Below are positions 1-11,809 of a stretch of 64,000 nt of DNA, piece after piece; the stretch's first letter is position 1, and every line of letters starts with the position of its first letter. The notes below the pieces were generated by a model. That model worked only from the letters and a program-made list of their open reading frames with translations, was not told where the DNA came from and searched no databases. The position numbers and the translations under genes were made by a program. The stretch spans positions 248,001 through 312,000 of the forward strand of contig JAGYXB010002071.1 of the NCBI GenBank assembly GCA_022495005.1. The letters run 5' to 3'. The DNA comes from Rhyacophila brunnea. Lineage: Eukaryota; Arthropoda; Insecta; Trichoptera; Rhyacophilidae.

Positions 1-657
1 TATCCCACCAGGGCCGCAGCGGGCGACCGCACTTTTCCTCATATACAATGTTAAAATATTGTTTTTCGGTGTCGGCCGGAGCTGTAAACTCTCGTAACAG
101 TGACACAAGCTTAAAATGATCCCCTGCGATTCATTCGCCGCCGAAATTGTTATTTGAATTTATTTATTTATTACTCCAATATTCCCGGGCCGCGCTTTTT
201 GCGAAAGAATAATGCGTCCCTGTATTGTTAACGGCAAATGAATTTATCCCATTTTTCATCCGTTATCCGCGCGAAAGATTATTAACTATAATAAAACAAT
301 ATCAGATTAGGCCCATAATATACCTATTATATCGGTGATCCACAACCCCTATATCAGAAGGATCAATTTAATTATATATTTTATAGTATATTTATTACAT
401 AGTTTTTCGTAACAGGTAACAGAAACATACCTATATATAAATATGAAAAATATTCGCAACGAATGGAATTTGAATCAATAACGATCTCATATCCTACATG
501 GCTGTTCAATATTCTTGTCTTTAATGTTTGATGGAGGATAAATCAAGCCAAAATATTGAAATTATAATTTATATACATATTAAATTGATAAGAAAATAAT
601 AGCAACATTTTAAACATCATTTTCATGGAATGCAGATACCTACATGTTTAATAAAAC
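1..657. other. Unique intergenic DNA, GC-richer first 290 bases
   Basis: No repeat shared with the rest of the window and no credible reading frame. The first 290 bases are visibly richer in G+C and in CpG than what follows. They may be the edge of a conserved non-coding block or of a gene outside the window. From about 290 on the sequence is plain A+T-rich. Confidence 0.4.
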
Positions 658-689
658 CATCCACGTTGTGTGAAAACTGCTCCTATTTT

Positions 690-1163
690 ACAACGTTTTT
701 ATTAGCTCGTATTCTTGTTTTTCCGGTGGTTGTTTGTCCAGTACAAATCATGCAATCGATTTTTAACTAACTTCCCGACTAGCTAGACATTTGAAACTTT
801 TAGAATATATCAGAACACGATGCCAATGCATTCTTTTAATACTTTTGGCCATCTTTAAGCAGAATTGAATTCATTTTCAGTTAATTCTGTTTTGTATGGA
901 AAGTTATTTCAGAAATATCCGTAAAATGTAAAAGACTATTATTGGTTGCTAAGGGGGTAGTCCTAGCAACTAAATTATTAATATATACGTGCGTTACTAT
1001 AGAAATCAAAATGAAATGTCAAAAACAAATTTCAGTATTCTATATTTGTTTGTTTTTTATTTAGTTCATATCAAGTACAAGTTTGAGCATATTGAGCATA
1101 ATAATTCAACAGAAAATTTAAAAACGTTGTATGTAAAAATTTGTTTTTATCCTGTAATTATTT
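690..1163 (+). repeat. DISP repeat family, copy a
   Basis: This is the first of four long copies of one unclassified dispersed repeat (others at 36606, 55849 and 60641; a partial copy near 20485). It opens with ACAACGTTTTT and has the exact reverse complement AAAAACGTTGT at 1120-1130, so it contains an 11-bp inverted repeat. Similarity between copies runs about 33 bases past the right arm, so that arm is not the true end. A central perfect stem GTTGCTA/TAGCAAC is kept in three of the four long copies. No protein frame is shared between copies, so I read it as a non-autonomous element, class unknown. Confidence 0.7.
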
Positions 1164-1758
1164 AATATGTCATTTGTACTCGTTTAATTCTCTGCACCTG
1201 AATTAACAGATAAACATATTTTTATTCAACGTTCTGGAAACCTAGCCCAGGGTAGGCAATTATTCAGACATATCTAAAATAATAGATATTTCATTTAGTT
1301 AGCGGGCGTAAAAATGGCATGGAGAACCACGGGTTATGTACCACTGTCTTGTATCCTTCTTTATCTATAGAAGGGGTATGAAGTGGATATTTTATTATCT
1401 GTATCAGTATTGCGATGTATTTATTCAACTTTTTCAAGGTCACATTCATTGGGGTTTACATTTCATTAGTTGGGAAAGCGTGCCAAAAGTGGACCAGACG
1501 TAAAGGTATGAATCTTGGGTCTAAATTGGACGATTGCGTCGCGTACATTATCCATACATAATAATACGTCATATAGGAGTAAATCTACGGAAAAAAGCAA
1601 AGAAGGCAGTGGCCCACTGACAGCTGCTGTCAAAATATCAACGTAAACAAGGAGATTTGAAAATATTTGCTGCGAGAAATATACGTAGCTATGAATATTT
1701 TGCAGGTTATAATAATGTGTTATTGCATTTGAGAAGCCGTAGAGAATATTATAATATA
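1164..1758. other. A+T-rich intergenic DNA, no gene seen
   Basis: No recognisable element between the DISP repeat and the Helitron. A minus-strand open frame of 107 codons (1466-1789) reads across the Helitron terminus and is spurious. Confidence 0.5.
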
Positions 1759-3633
1759 CTAGCTGACCCGGCAAACGTTGTTCTGCCATATAAATTATTT
1801 CTAGTGAATATTTTGGTTGTTAAATAAAAAATAACGAATGTATCGTAAGTGTGTGGGGATGGGATCTATGACAGAAAGAGGAATAGAGCGCTGTAGACGA
1901 TGACCGCCGATAAAAACAAAAAAACATCAACCATTCATTTTCTCAATTCAAAATGAGTAATGATGTTCATAATGAATGAATTACCTGTGACAGGATCTCG
2001 TTGTTTACTGTTTATGTAATATCCGTCTTGTCCCTTCCAGAAAATTAGCGGATATTGGAGAGCGTCGTATGAACGGTGTGTGTCAGCGATGAACTCCAGA
2101 TTATTGTTTCTTCTTTGAATCACGATTTCTCGCGTCGATGTGCGGTCGCCAACCATGATTACAGCAATGTCGTCAACAACAGTCGCATTGAATCGACGTA
2201 CGTGCTCTCCAGCTGGTGTTTTATCAGGATTGATGACAATAGCGTGATTGTCACTTTGCAATTCGTGCATGTGTGCTTTGAAGAATTTCAATAATTCATT
2301 GTGCTCATTCAACAGGGCGTCCAGTTCGCCGACGATGCGCCTGGAAATAGGCGAATTGAGGCCATTGTAGCCGCAACGTGCATCCACATGATTGATGTCC
2401 TCACCACCCATGAAGTAGATTTGTAAAAATTTATGTGGTTCGTTTGGCTTTGGCAGCAATGAGCCTACTTTGTGGTATACTTGGCCTTTGATTTTGAACG
2501 TAGAATGGAATTGTTGACCATTTGCCGCAGTATTGTGAACTATTTCTGTTGCTCCGAACGAAGTCATTTGGAAGCATGAATTGAATGTGCGAATGGACTT
2601 CAGGAACAGGTTTGAATCTGGAACCGTGCCGATGAGCAAGCCGTTCAATGGTTCTGGTGGTATCTCAATTTCTGGTAGTTGCACTTTTCCTGATGCGCAA
2701 CACATCCCGGCTGACTCATGTTTGAATTTGAGCGCATGACAATGGGGACATTCTTTGTCCATAGCACCAATCAGCACTTTCGGATGAGCGGAATATTCAA
2801 TATCTGGCTCGTACTCGAATGCGAGACGAAGGAACGAAGCAGATGTAAATGTTCGATGTACTTGTTGGCGTTGTCGGTCATTTGCTCTGCGTGTGTTAAC
2901 TACGAACCGGCGCGCTTGGCTCCGTTCCAATTGTCGTTGTTGATTTCGTTCAGCTCGTGCCTCTTATGATTGAGATGCATGCAATTGCGACATGCTTACA
3001 CGCAAGTTTTTGTTCTCTTGTTGGATTTGTTCGTCTGTTTTTTCTGCTCTACTATTTTGCATGTTTGTTGCTTTATTCGTTCGACGGCCTAAATGGCCCC
3101 CCTTGCGTCTTGCTGGAATTGTGCACTGTAATACACGCACATAAAAATAGATAAATCAAAACAAATCGTACAAAATTTTGCACGCACTGTGTTGTGATAT
3201 GCCGAATGAAATGTCAAAATGACGCGACGCTTCTCTTGAATTCTTCTCGAACGTAGCGCCATCTGTCATTCAACAACATAAATAAATTCGTTCTGTTTGA
3301 AATACGAACGACGGTTAAATTTGTTCATACAAAAATAATAAAATCGCGATTAAAAAATGGGAGGGTGGGGATAGGAGGGTTAAAATTTGGGGTTATAGGT
3401 ATTTTTTAATGCCAAATAATAAAAAAATACAAAAAAAAAATTGTCAAAAAAATAAAAGAATTTTTTTCTGGATAGAGATACCCTAATCACCTAGCGGTAT
3501 GAAATATACTTGTTAACCTATTCTCATACCTAACAAATAAATATACATAAAAAAAATTATATAAATCGGTCGAGCCATTTCGGAGGAGTTCGACCACAAA
3601 CATCGTGACACGAGATTTTTATATATATAGAGA
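1759..3633 (-). mobile_element. Deleted (non-autonomous) Helitron
   Basis: Read on the minus strand, the element starts with TCTCTATATATA (ending at 3633) and finishes with GGGTCAGCTAG at 1759, the 5'-TC and 3'-CTAG ends of Helitrons. A short imperfect hairpin (GGCAGAAC and GTTTGCC arms) lies just before the 3' end, as expected for the rolling-circle terminator. The flanking bases are A at 1758 and T at 3634, the A|T insertion site of the family; Helitrons make no target duplication. At 1875 bp it is far shorter than autonomous copies (5-6 kb or more). It keeps only the first part of the transposase frame (1935-2963); the HUH nuclease core and the Pif1-type helicase are absent. Confidence 0.9.
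1935..2963 (-). pseudogene. Helitron Rep/helicase, N-terminal fragment
   Basis: The open minus-strand frame runs from a TAA at 2964-2966 to a TGA at 1935-1937. There is no good ATG: the frame opens on arginine/glutamine-rich codons typical of the Helitron N terminus. Visible family marks are a Cys/His cluster (CPHCHALKF followed by a CC pair, zinc-finger-like), then the conserved blocks PDKTPAGEHVRRFNA, VVDDIAVIMVGD and REIVIQRRNN, and QYPLIFWKGQDGYYI near the end. The protein leaves the family pattern right after DPVTGN. The deletion therefore removed everything downstream: the two-histidine/tyrosine nuclease and the helicase. It cannot transpose on its own. The reading frame is open for over 330 codons, so the deletion may be fairly young. 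Confidence 0.88.
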
Positions 3634-6600
3634 TTATAACTTATAATATACCCTATGGTAATTTATGTGATAATAAGTTATTGTAAGTTAAATTTTAATA
3701 AAGATAATACATCAGTGAACATATTATAGGTACTTCAGATAACCTCACAAATAGAGAACAGTAAAAGATATTTTGTTTTACAAGTACAATGTCAAGTAAG
3801 TCATTGAATATGGGTACGTAGATACGCCATATTTTTAATTACTTATTGCTAAATAACACTGTTTAATAACTACAAAATGTTAGTGAAATTTAATACTTTC
3901 CTCTACCATCATTGGTTTTGGACATGTATCTTATGTTGTACCTTACGTTATTATACTGTCTTATTTAAGTTTATCAGTGGACTTCCATGCTTTACTTAGG
4001 TACCTTTCAGCAAACATTTTACCATTGCATGAGTAAATTTGTACTGGGATTGTCCTTTCTTCGAGCTATATGTCTAGCCATTTGCATGTGTGTTTTAGCT
4101 AACTATATTACATCGCACAACCCCTTATCAAATCATTTCATTTTTTGTCTTTAAGCGTTATGCCCAGCATGTGCCTTTCGATTCACCGCTGCGCTACCGA
4201 AAATTTCTCTTTTACTAGGGCTAAACATGTTCGATCGTATATGTGTTATTAACTTATAAGAAATACTCACTCGCTGAATACTGTGTTTTAGACAATAAGA
4301 ATAGGAGGTCACCGTTGAACACATTATTAACCCACTGGAGACAAGTTAGATTTTTCAGGAACACTTAAAAAGGCACATTTATTACTAAAAATAATATTAT
4401 TCATTTGATTCATAAACGTCTAAAATATTTGTAGGTAGGTAGGTATTGAATTTTTCTATTATTGGTTTATTATTAAGTTAACTTTGTATATCAGTGGAAT
4501 CAAAAAAACATGTCAAATATTATAGTTAATTGTGTTTAGCCTTTTTTTTATACAAAATCACAAAGGTAAAAAGGTAAAAAGTCCAAGATAAAAAATAAAA
4601 TAATCTAAACTAACTGAATGATAAATAAATATATACCAAAACCGGAGCTAAGTATATTATTCTTCGAGATATTTAGATGATTAAGGGATATTTTATGTTC
4701 TTTACAACTCTGAAATATCACATATCTACAGAACTGATCATTATTTTGACAAATTTAAATAAAAGTAGATTTTATAAATCAAATAATTCTTAAAAAAATA
4801 TATCGGACCGTATATAAGTTACATCATAAGGTGATAGCTACATATTATGTTATTAAGCAATTAACTTAAAAATAAATATGATTTGAAATGTTTGATTTTC
4901 ACAATGTCCCTGCATCATGTAACAGCGGCACATCGCACTTGGCCGTTTTTAGCCCTTGACCCTCCCTTCGTTTACATACACAAAATAACAACGCGCTGAT
5001 TCATTAATTAAGTTCAATTATCTCAAAAAATAAATCGACGACACCCACATTTTTTTGCACTTCTAACTGGAAACTGTCTATGTTTTTAGAATATGTCAGT
5101 GAAGGTTTCTGATCGATGAGCCACTAACAAAAAAATGTGTTTTTTGGAGTACCGGACCGCTCCCAAATTTATAATAGAATGTATTGTCACCGAATTAGCA
5201 CAATATGTAAAGTATGTATCTAGATATTTGAGTTATGGATAGTTCTATTTTTGAATTTATACAGGTCGTATAATATCCATGTGCAATACCGTGACGTTAT
5301 CCGCAGCGAATCGATATGTGCGAGCGATAGTATGTAGCCGCGATATGAATAGTGTTTACAGCCGGAACTTCTTTAAAAAGGAGCACGTATCTATAATACA
5401 AGCTAAGCCATAATTTATGGCCATAAAACGAGTATCCAAACAAATAAAAGGTAACGAATACAAAGATCAGGATATGATTTATGGCTTAATGTTGCCCTAG
5501 CCGACTACATTAGCATTAACTTCCGCTACCGAGAGAGCAGAATATGATGTCCGACTACAAAATAACGAGACTTATGACAGACAGTCATGGCGGAAGAGTG
5601 CAGAGTTAAATAAAACTAAGCGATAAATAATATACAAAACGTATAATGTAAGAGTGATCCACCAGTGATTCACACACAATAAACTTCTCATCGCCGTGTA
5701 AAAATTGAACTATAGATATTTGGCGGGTCTCGTGGTTGAGGGACGAGACAGCTGTGATTGGGGATTACCAGGAGGTGTACATGAAGAGTCGTCAGTAGGA
5801 GATATTTGGTGGTTTCTCCGATGGATGGAGGAGTGAGTTTTATTTGCAGCGTTAATAGTCGGAACAAGAGTGTGTTTAAATATCGTTATGTTACAATACT
5901 TATGATAATGGTCCGAGGTCCGAGCTCGGTGGAATAGAATGCTGTGCGGAGCGACTGAAACAAAGCTTAGCGATCGGGCAGAGATTAAAATTGATACTAA
6001 TAGGTATTTAGACTGACTAACTCATTAACTATGACCCGATAATTATATACATGAATATTCGGTAAATTGCGAGTCATTGTTAATGAAGTTTGCAATTGAG
6101 AATCTGCTGGCCTCTGCATTATTGCACTTAGAACGTTTCGATCCCAACGAATAATGTCACACGTGTAGAATATGCTGACTATAGATTGCTCACCTCAGTG
6201 TAAACAGTATGAAATGATATGTCAAATGTGGCGCCCTCTATATACGCGGTATTTAAAAAGATCACGGAGTCTTTCACTTGGTCGGACAATTGTTTAATTT
6301 AATTTGATGACCCCTTAAACCTTCCCAACGTATTATTTGCCCTTCTGGCTATGTGTTATATAAAATATATAAAAATGAATAGGAATTATTCCGCAATATT
6401 ATCTAGTATGTATAAAATATGTAAATATGTAGCAATAATAGATCTATTCCTAGATATTAATAAACCAAAGATTGCCTTGATAGCAGTCGTGCTCAGATAG
6501 GGTTCGTGGTTCAGGAAAAGAAGAACAAAGAGAAATAAATAATAATTTAATACAGTATCCACCAAAATATAGTTAAATTTATTTGAGAAATAATTATTTT

Positions 6601-6913
6601 ATTATTTTAATAAAACAGTCTCGTTACTTTGCGGCCACAGGTGAATAGAGCGCTCGGACGGTGAGATTCTTTACCTGGAAAAACGTCCATTCAAGCGTCG
6701 CGTCGGAAATTTTCTATTCCAGACGCGAACCTTTTATTTGCAGTCCATTTTTTTCAACTCGAATGTCTGAATTCAAACTACCCAAGTACTTGAAAGTGTG
6801 AATTTCTTTATCTCGGCATAATAAGCGATAAACGAAACTTTATCAACGCCATTAAAAATTATTTTATATTATAAAATAAACCGATTATTAGTTGTCTTGT
6901 CACTATAATCACT
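3634..6913. other. 3.3 kb of unique A+T-rich DNA without a gene
   Basis: No open frame of 60 codons or more, and no copy of the repeat families found elsewhere in the window. Three patches are less A+T-rich and more complex than their surroundings: about 4905-5000, 5270-5640 (with two TTTATGG-type motifs near 5415 and 5478) and 6640-6800. They are candidates for conserved non-coding DNA only. Confidence 0.4.
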
Positions 6914-7240
6914 GGGGGGCTGACAGGGCTCTAGCCTGGGGGCCCGGGCTCAGGAAGGGCCCGGCGTGGCGAGTCCACCAGATAAGTGATATAAATATAC
7001 ATCACAAATTCTCTCTAATAGTAAAAAAAAATTGATTTTTCTTTAATGGTGTTATTATTTAAAATAATGTGGTTGTACGATACAATTTTCAATTGCGTAT
7101 TGATACTCGACAACTCCATAATTCAAATGGATGTATTAAAATATCTGTAGAGTGTCACACTGCCTTTATTTTTAGCGATAGGTAGGGCGCCTCGCCAAAG
7201 ATCCTAGTCTGAGGGCCCGGTTCAAGATGTGGGGGCCATG
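6914..7240 (+). mobile_element. hAT-B MITE, left end missing
   Basis: Similar along its length to the complete copy at 50834-51251: a G-rich start (GGGGGGCTGACAGGG), an A+T-rich middle, and a right end GATGTGGGGGCCATG. The first dozen or so bases of the left inverted repeat are missing, so no target duplication can be read. No coding capacity. Confidence 0.75.
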
Positions 7241-7765
7241 CCAGCCGGTATCGATCTATGAAGGCCTTTTTCAGCTTTTTACTGCCGCTTACTAATATTC
7301 TATTCTATTATATATATAACGGGTTTTATCCTCGTCATCTAGTACTCGCATATGTATACCTATTAACGAAGAGGTCGTGGCCATTCGTTGTGGGAAGAAA
7401 GAAAAAAATAACATTGAAAAATATGGGTTATTCAGTGGTTTCTCCATCGAATTGACGGAGTCAGCAATGCAAAATATTTTATTTTTATATCTATGAAGAT
7501 GGAGAGGAAACCGAGTGGTTTCTGTTTTGCCTATACTGTAGGAGGATCTGTGCTTAATATAAGAGATTTGTTTTGTATAGTCTGAAGTGTTTTAAAATGT
7601 TTTGTAGGCTTAGCATACAGACGGGGGCAGCATATTATGTTATATTGGGATGCTGTATAGAGAAGAAGCTTACTTCTACAGAGGTCAAATTCGATATAAA
7701 GAGGTTGATGTTAGGTTGATTCTTTCTTCTTCTTTCTTTCGACAATGTCCGATCCTAATAAGATC

Positions 7766-8181
7766 CGTATCCGGAAATTTGTACGTAAACATTTCACCGC
7801 AGGACATTCGTGCGCCGCAGTACTTGAAACATGAATTCGTGTAATATTTAATCAAATGACGACTTCTTCGTTGAACATTTCACCGTGGAGTATATTTGTA
7901 CGTATGCTACAACATGTGGCGAATTTTATGAGATGTCTTTACTAGATTAGATTAGGTTAAATTAGGTTAGGTTAGGTTAAGTTAGGGTTCATCTAATTGG
8001 AACAGTACTATTTGCAAACTATCACCGCATTTTATAAGATACGTACAAATATATTCCACGGGAAATGTTCAACGAAGAACTCGTCATTTGATAAAATTGT
8101 ATACGAACTCATGTTTTACGTACTGCGGCGCACGAATAAATTTCCCACGATAAACTGCATACGTACAACTTACGTGTAACG
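7766..8181. mobile_element. MULE-Z MITE, copy 1 (long TIR, 9-bp TSD)
   Basis: Two arms of roughly 150 bp (7766-7930 and 8025-8181) are imperfect reverse complements; both contain TTGTACGTA near the tip and TCGTTGAACATTT further in. The element is flanked by AATAAGATC at 7757-7765 and again at 8182-8190, a perfect 9-bp duplication. Removing the element and one copy of the duplication restores SINE2. Long TIRs with a 9-bp duplication are the usual signature of the Mutator-like superfamily; the assignment is inference because no transposase is present. Confidence 0.8.
7947..7986 (+). repeat. Interstitial TTAGG-like pentamer array
   Basis: Eight consecutive pentamers, five of them exactly TTAGG (the insect telomere unit) and the others TTAGA, TTAAA and TTAAG. 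The array sits in the spacer between the two arms of MULE-Z copy 1. Confidence 0.7.
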
Positions 8182-8531
8182 AATAAGATCATATGGGCCT
8201 CTGAAAAGTGGATGTTTTGTATTAACAGATTTGGTTTTTAGGAGAAATGGATGACAGTCACTTGCTCAACCTATCAGGCTCATACTCTGACTCATACACA
8301 AATTGAAAAATAATATGTGTACTTGCCAGACAGCCAGACCCAGGATTCAAACCTGGGTTGATTAGAGAGCCTTTTCTCTGGCAATTTAAAGATCCTCGTG
8401 TGCCACTGTATGACCGCATTTTGTCACTCCTTTTCTAAATTGTTTTAAATTATTAATTTAAATCGTTTGTAATTAAATTATTAAACTGATAATCCGCACT
8501 TACAGTAAGTGAAGATTGGGTGAAGATTAGT

Positions 8532-8900
8532 TTAAGGCTATACTTCAGCTGGGGCACGGTCTAAAACGATCGTGACTACGCTACGCGAAGATTGTGCAAA
8601 TGACGCGTGCAGAACAAAACATAATATGTCATAAAAAGTCAACATGCGTCCATTTAATGTTATGTTTATTGTTCTATTACTAATAATAATAATATATTCA
8701 TTGAGATGTTTTCTTTTTCAAGTAAATGGGTAATGTTTTTGTCATCTTTATACGATTTAAGAATTAATTCCCCCGTCGCTATTACAAAACAAATTGCCAT
8801 GTTCACAGCTCGACTTTCGCTCTCCGATTGACAGCCAGTCCGAAATTTCGTTGCACCTATGGTTGAAAATTATTTGCCGTTTCACTGAAGTACCGTCTTA
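8532..8900 (-). repeat. KW repeat, partial copy (right end)
   Basis: Reverse-complement match to the right part of the KW element at 54535-55556. It starts with AAGGCTATACTTCAGCTG and runs through the shared blocks around GCTCGACTTTCGCTCTCC. Unclassified family. Confidence 0.6.
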
Positions 8901-8974
8901 ACGGTTATCCACTCGTGAATTGATATTTCTAATTAGTGAATAATTACTCTAATAGTAGTATCATCATAATAAAC

Positions 8975-9215
8975 GGGTCCTAGCCTACTTCAACAACTTT
9001 CTCCATTTCCCCCTATCCTGGGCCAGTATCTTCTAGATGTCTACGCCGGCCTCTCTATCATCTCCGTTGACACCGTCCATCCACCGGAGTTAGTAACTGT
9101 CCATTCTTATTATATGGCCCGCCCATTGTAGCCTGCCAAGTTTAATGAATGCTGAGACACATTCTTCTTGGAAGGTGTTGTAGATCTCTAGGTTATGCTG
9201 ACTACACTATTCTGC
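8975..9215 (-). pseudogene. LINE reverse transcriptase, C-terminal relic
   Basis: Translated on the minus strand with frame changes, the region gives the pattern found after the reverse transcriptase domain of many insect LINEs: a tyrosine/phenylalanine-rich stretch, IKLGRLQWAGHIIRMD, then RWMDGV, and finally AQDRGKWRKLL. The order and spacing (WAGHxxRM ... W ... DRxxWRxLL) match the family. Stops and shifts break the frame, and the rest of the element is missing, as in a 5'-truncated copy. Clade not decided. Confidence 0.65.
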
Positions 9216-9320
9216 TCTGTCTAGTAAGGGTTCATAAATCCTACGTAGATTCAGTAGAAACATACGTTAAATATTACGTTTTTAAAAATAAACAAATTTG
9301 AAAACCCCCAGCGAGTCTAT

Positions 9321-9641
9321 TCTATACAAAAGGCTGCTTTCCTCCGCTAAAACCGCTAACTAGGGTATGTTTGTATCGAATTATTAACACGTATTGTAAC
9401 AATTACAATTAGCTGGTATTAATTGTTGCAATAAATGCTATATTTTAACGGCATGCCTCTTGGCTGTGCTAAAATTTAGAGCATGAGCGATAGAGAGAGA
9501 GCGAGAGAGAGACAGTTTCGACTAATTAAACGGCTAACTGATTGTTAAAATTATACTATTTAAATACAAAATGTATGTAATAAATACTAACACATTATCA
9601 CGTTAGCACGTTAGCGGTCGATAGTCGCCTTTTGTATAGAA
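9321..9641. mobile_element. TA-flanked MITE (Tc1/mariner-type)
   Basis: Both ends carry TTCTATACAAAAGGC (perfect for 15 bp, imperfect for about 15 more towards CCGCTA) in inverted orientation. The dinucleotide TA flanks both sides (9319-9320 and 9642-9643). Length is 321 bp, with no coding capacity. A TA duplication suggests mobilisation by a Tc1/mariner-type transposase. A partial related copy lies near 44985. Confidence 0.7.
9487..9513 (+). repeat. GA-rich microsatellite
   Basis: Interrupted GA repeat inside the TA-flanked MITE. Confidence 0.75.
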
Positions 9642-10602
9642 TAAACCCGTAGAAACCCCAAAACAATACTTAGAAAAATTATAAAAACAGTTCGACCTAG
9701 GAATTTGAAATCACATACATAATTCACTGTCAGTGTGAATGTTGTAATATACTTTGAGTTATCGATGCGGGTATGATTCTGGTGTTTCAATTTTTGCAAA
9801 GATTTCCTTTTTACCAGCTTTATATTAACATGATTTATAAATTGCGTAAACTATTAAGGTTTTGCAAGATTAGGTTTTTTCAATAATAAACATCTATGAT
9901 TTTTAAACCGTGTGTATATTTAGTATTGTATTATACTAATTTGAACATACGTATATTCGGACGAATATGTAGGGTAAATACCATACCATCCAGCATGAAT
10001 TGGCAGGAAACCATTAATTTATAACTACAATGCAACATAATATTGTTAAAATTGCAAAACAAGCGATTTATGTGAGTCAATCAAATTTCAACAGAAAGCT
10101 AATTTAGCGAAATAATATGATAATTCAATTAATCAATAATATCTCAAATTAATAAATAATGCTATATAGGTTTCAATAATCAATCTAAATTTAAAATCAA
10201 TCTTGCGCAATTATTAAAACTGCAAAATTGTTAAAATTAAAATCAATTGTTTATAATTTACGAAACGAATCATGCATTGCACTATAAATCAGTATAAAAC
10301 ACTCAGTAGAAGAAAGCAACGTGGTCATTCAAAGATTTAGCCGTAAGGTTATCGTTGCGCTTCGCCCGGTCGAACTTTTAATCCATCGGAACGCATTCCC
10401 GTGATTTCACTCATCTAAATTATAATCTGTAAACTTACCTGTAATAATTAAATTGGTATTTATTTGGAAGGAGATAATAAAACCAGGGGTCATTTCATTC
10501 ATGCACCAAATTCTGAGTTATTCATTTCTGAGTCAAGCCAACCTACCTTCCGGTTCCCTATTCCATCTCGCTTCCATAAATATACGAACATTCGTGTATT
10601 CA
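9642..10602. other. A+T-rich intergenic DNA
   Basis: No gene recognised. Near 10283 a TATAAA is followed about 20 bases later by TCAGT, an arthropod initiator-like pentamer. No credible reading frame follows, so this is only a weak promoter-like coincidence. Confidence 0.35.
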
Positions 10603-11033
10603 CTAGTATCGTAGGTATATATCTGAGGTGTTTTCAAGTTATGTATGTTTAATAATATAGAATGTTACATTCCCAAATCTTGTGAATTATTCGTTGAATA
10701 AAAGAAATGGTTTACTAAAACATATTAAGTTCAAGTATGTAGACCTTATAATTTAAGATTTGGCGAAGGCCGGGCGTCGGTTATTAATTAAGGCAATTAA
10801 TGATTCCTTACTTTAAAACACAAAAACCGATAAAAAATAATGCAATTTGATAAGCATTTCAGTATTGCTAGTTAAAATTATCGTAATTAAGTAGGAGGCC
10901 CGTAGCTTAATTGGATAAAAACATACTGGCGCAATACCAGTGGAATATACGGGGTCAAATCCCGTCGGGCGTCGTATTTTTTTCTAGTAGGTATATCTGA
11001 GGTGTTTTCAAGTTATGTATGTTCACTAAGTAT
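10603..11033 (+). mobile_element. SINE1 copy a (tRNA-containing repeat)
   Basis: In order: an arm containing GAGGTGTTTTCAAGTTATG, GAATGTTACATTC and GAATTATTCGTTGAATAAA; a middle block with CCGGGCGTCGGTTATTAAT; a tRNA-like sequence (10898-10970); a T-run; and then again GAGGTGTTTTCAAGTTATG. The start of the first arm is therefore repeated directly at the far end. The same order is seen at 27700-28160 (minus strand), and parts of it at many other places in the window. Confidence 0.75.
10898..10970 (+). other. tRNA-like module of SINE1
   Basis: It folds as a tRNA: acceptor stem GCCCG/CGGGC, anticodon stem ACTGG/CCAGT, and T arm ACGGG-loop-CCCGT. The anticodon loop lacks U33, the D arm is poor, and the same module occurs inside other SINE1 copies. 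I therefore call it a SINE promoter module (A and B boxes for RNA polymerase III), not a tRNA gene. Confidence 0.7.
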
Positions 11034-11809
11034 GTATTTTTAATAATAAGAATCTAAGATTTTAAAACCATGTGTATATTTTTAGTATTGTATTATACTA
11101 ATTTGTATAAGCATAATATCACGTTTTTATTTTTTTGTATAATAAAAACTATAATGTATAGTAGATTTCTATTTTCATAAAGAATGAAATGCCTTTTCTT
11201 TGACATTAACAAAATTGTATATAAATCACAGGGGATGAAAGGTAATTTACTCGATTTAATATAGGTATTATTAAATATCAGTAATATTTATGTAGTTCGC
11301 TTTTGCGCCTACCAAATTAATACTCGGTCAGTTTGAGATAATACCCCAATGATTTACGCAAGTGTACCTAATAAAAAGCGATAAATTACCAACCTTTTAT
11401 GGTGGCATAAATTCAGCAACTGCCGCATAGGCAACCCTCCCAAATTATGAAACTTATAATGTCCATTCTTTATTACATGCTGTAACCCACCTGGAGGAGA
11501 ATAGTTTCTCAAGTTATCCAATAAAGGTCCTCGGATGGGACACGTATGGTGGTAACATCTGTCAGGCGTCTGGGCGCTTTGGGCGATAAAATGTCTTCGG
11601 CGAATTTGACGCAGTGTCCGCTGGACGTGCGACTCAATATACTCTATGAACAATGTATTTATCAGTATTATCACTCATATAATATCATATTTTTATTAAT
11701 TTATATAGTCACTTGAAAATGGTACATGCACTTTAAAAATGAAGACCTGGGTGGGTGTAAGAACAGTGTATGTGTAAAAATACGAATCGACCATATCGTT
11801 TTTTTAACA
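11034..11809. other. A+T-rich intergenic DNA
   Basis: No element recognised. A minus-strand frame of 106 codons (11354-11674) has ordinary composition, but no domain I recognise and no splice or promoter context. Confidence 0.35.

Larger units (their letters stand above)
7718..8440 (-). mobile_element. SINE2 copy, split by a MITE
   Basis: A tRNA-derived SINE on the minus strand. The 3' tail (T-rich on the plus strand, then TTTCGACAATGTCCGATCC) is at 7718-7765. The body continues at 8182 after the MULE-Z insertion and reaches a tRNA-like head at about 8330-8440 with a B-box-like AGGTTTGAATCCTGGG. It shares its body with the copies at 28603 and 52187. The head is more diverged than in those copies. 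Confidence 0.75.

Noticed and set aside
1466..1789. Minus-strand 107-codon protein
   Set aside because: Its N-terminal codons are the Helitron 3' terminus, so it spans an insertion boundary.
10898..10970. Genuine tRNA gene
   Set aside because: The stems are good but U33 is absent, the D arm is poor, and the module recurs inside dispersed SINE1 copies.
11354..11674. Minus-strand 106-codon protein
   Set aside because: No recognisable domain, no promoter or splice context, and length within chance expectation for this window.
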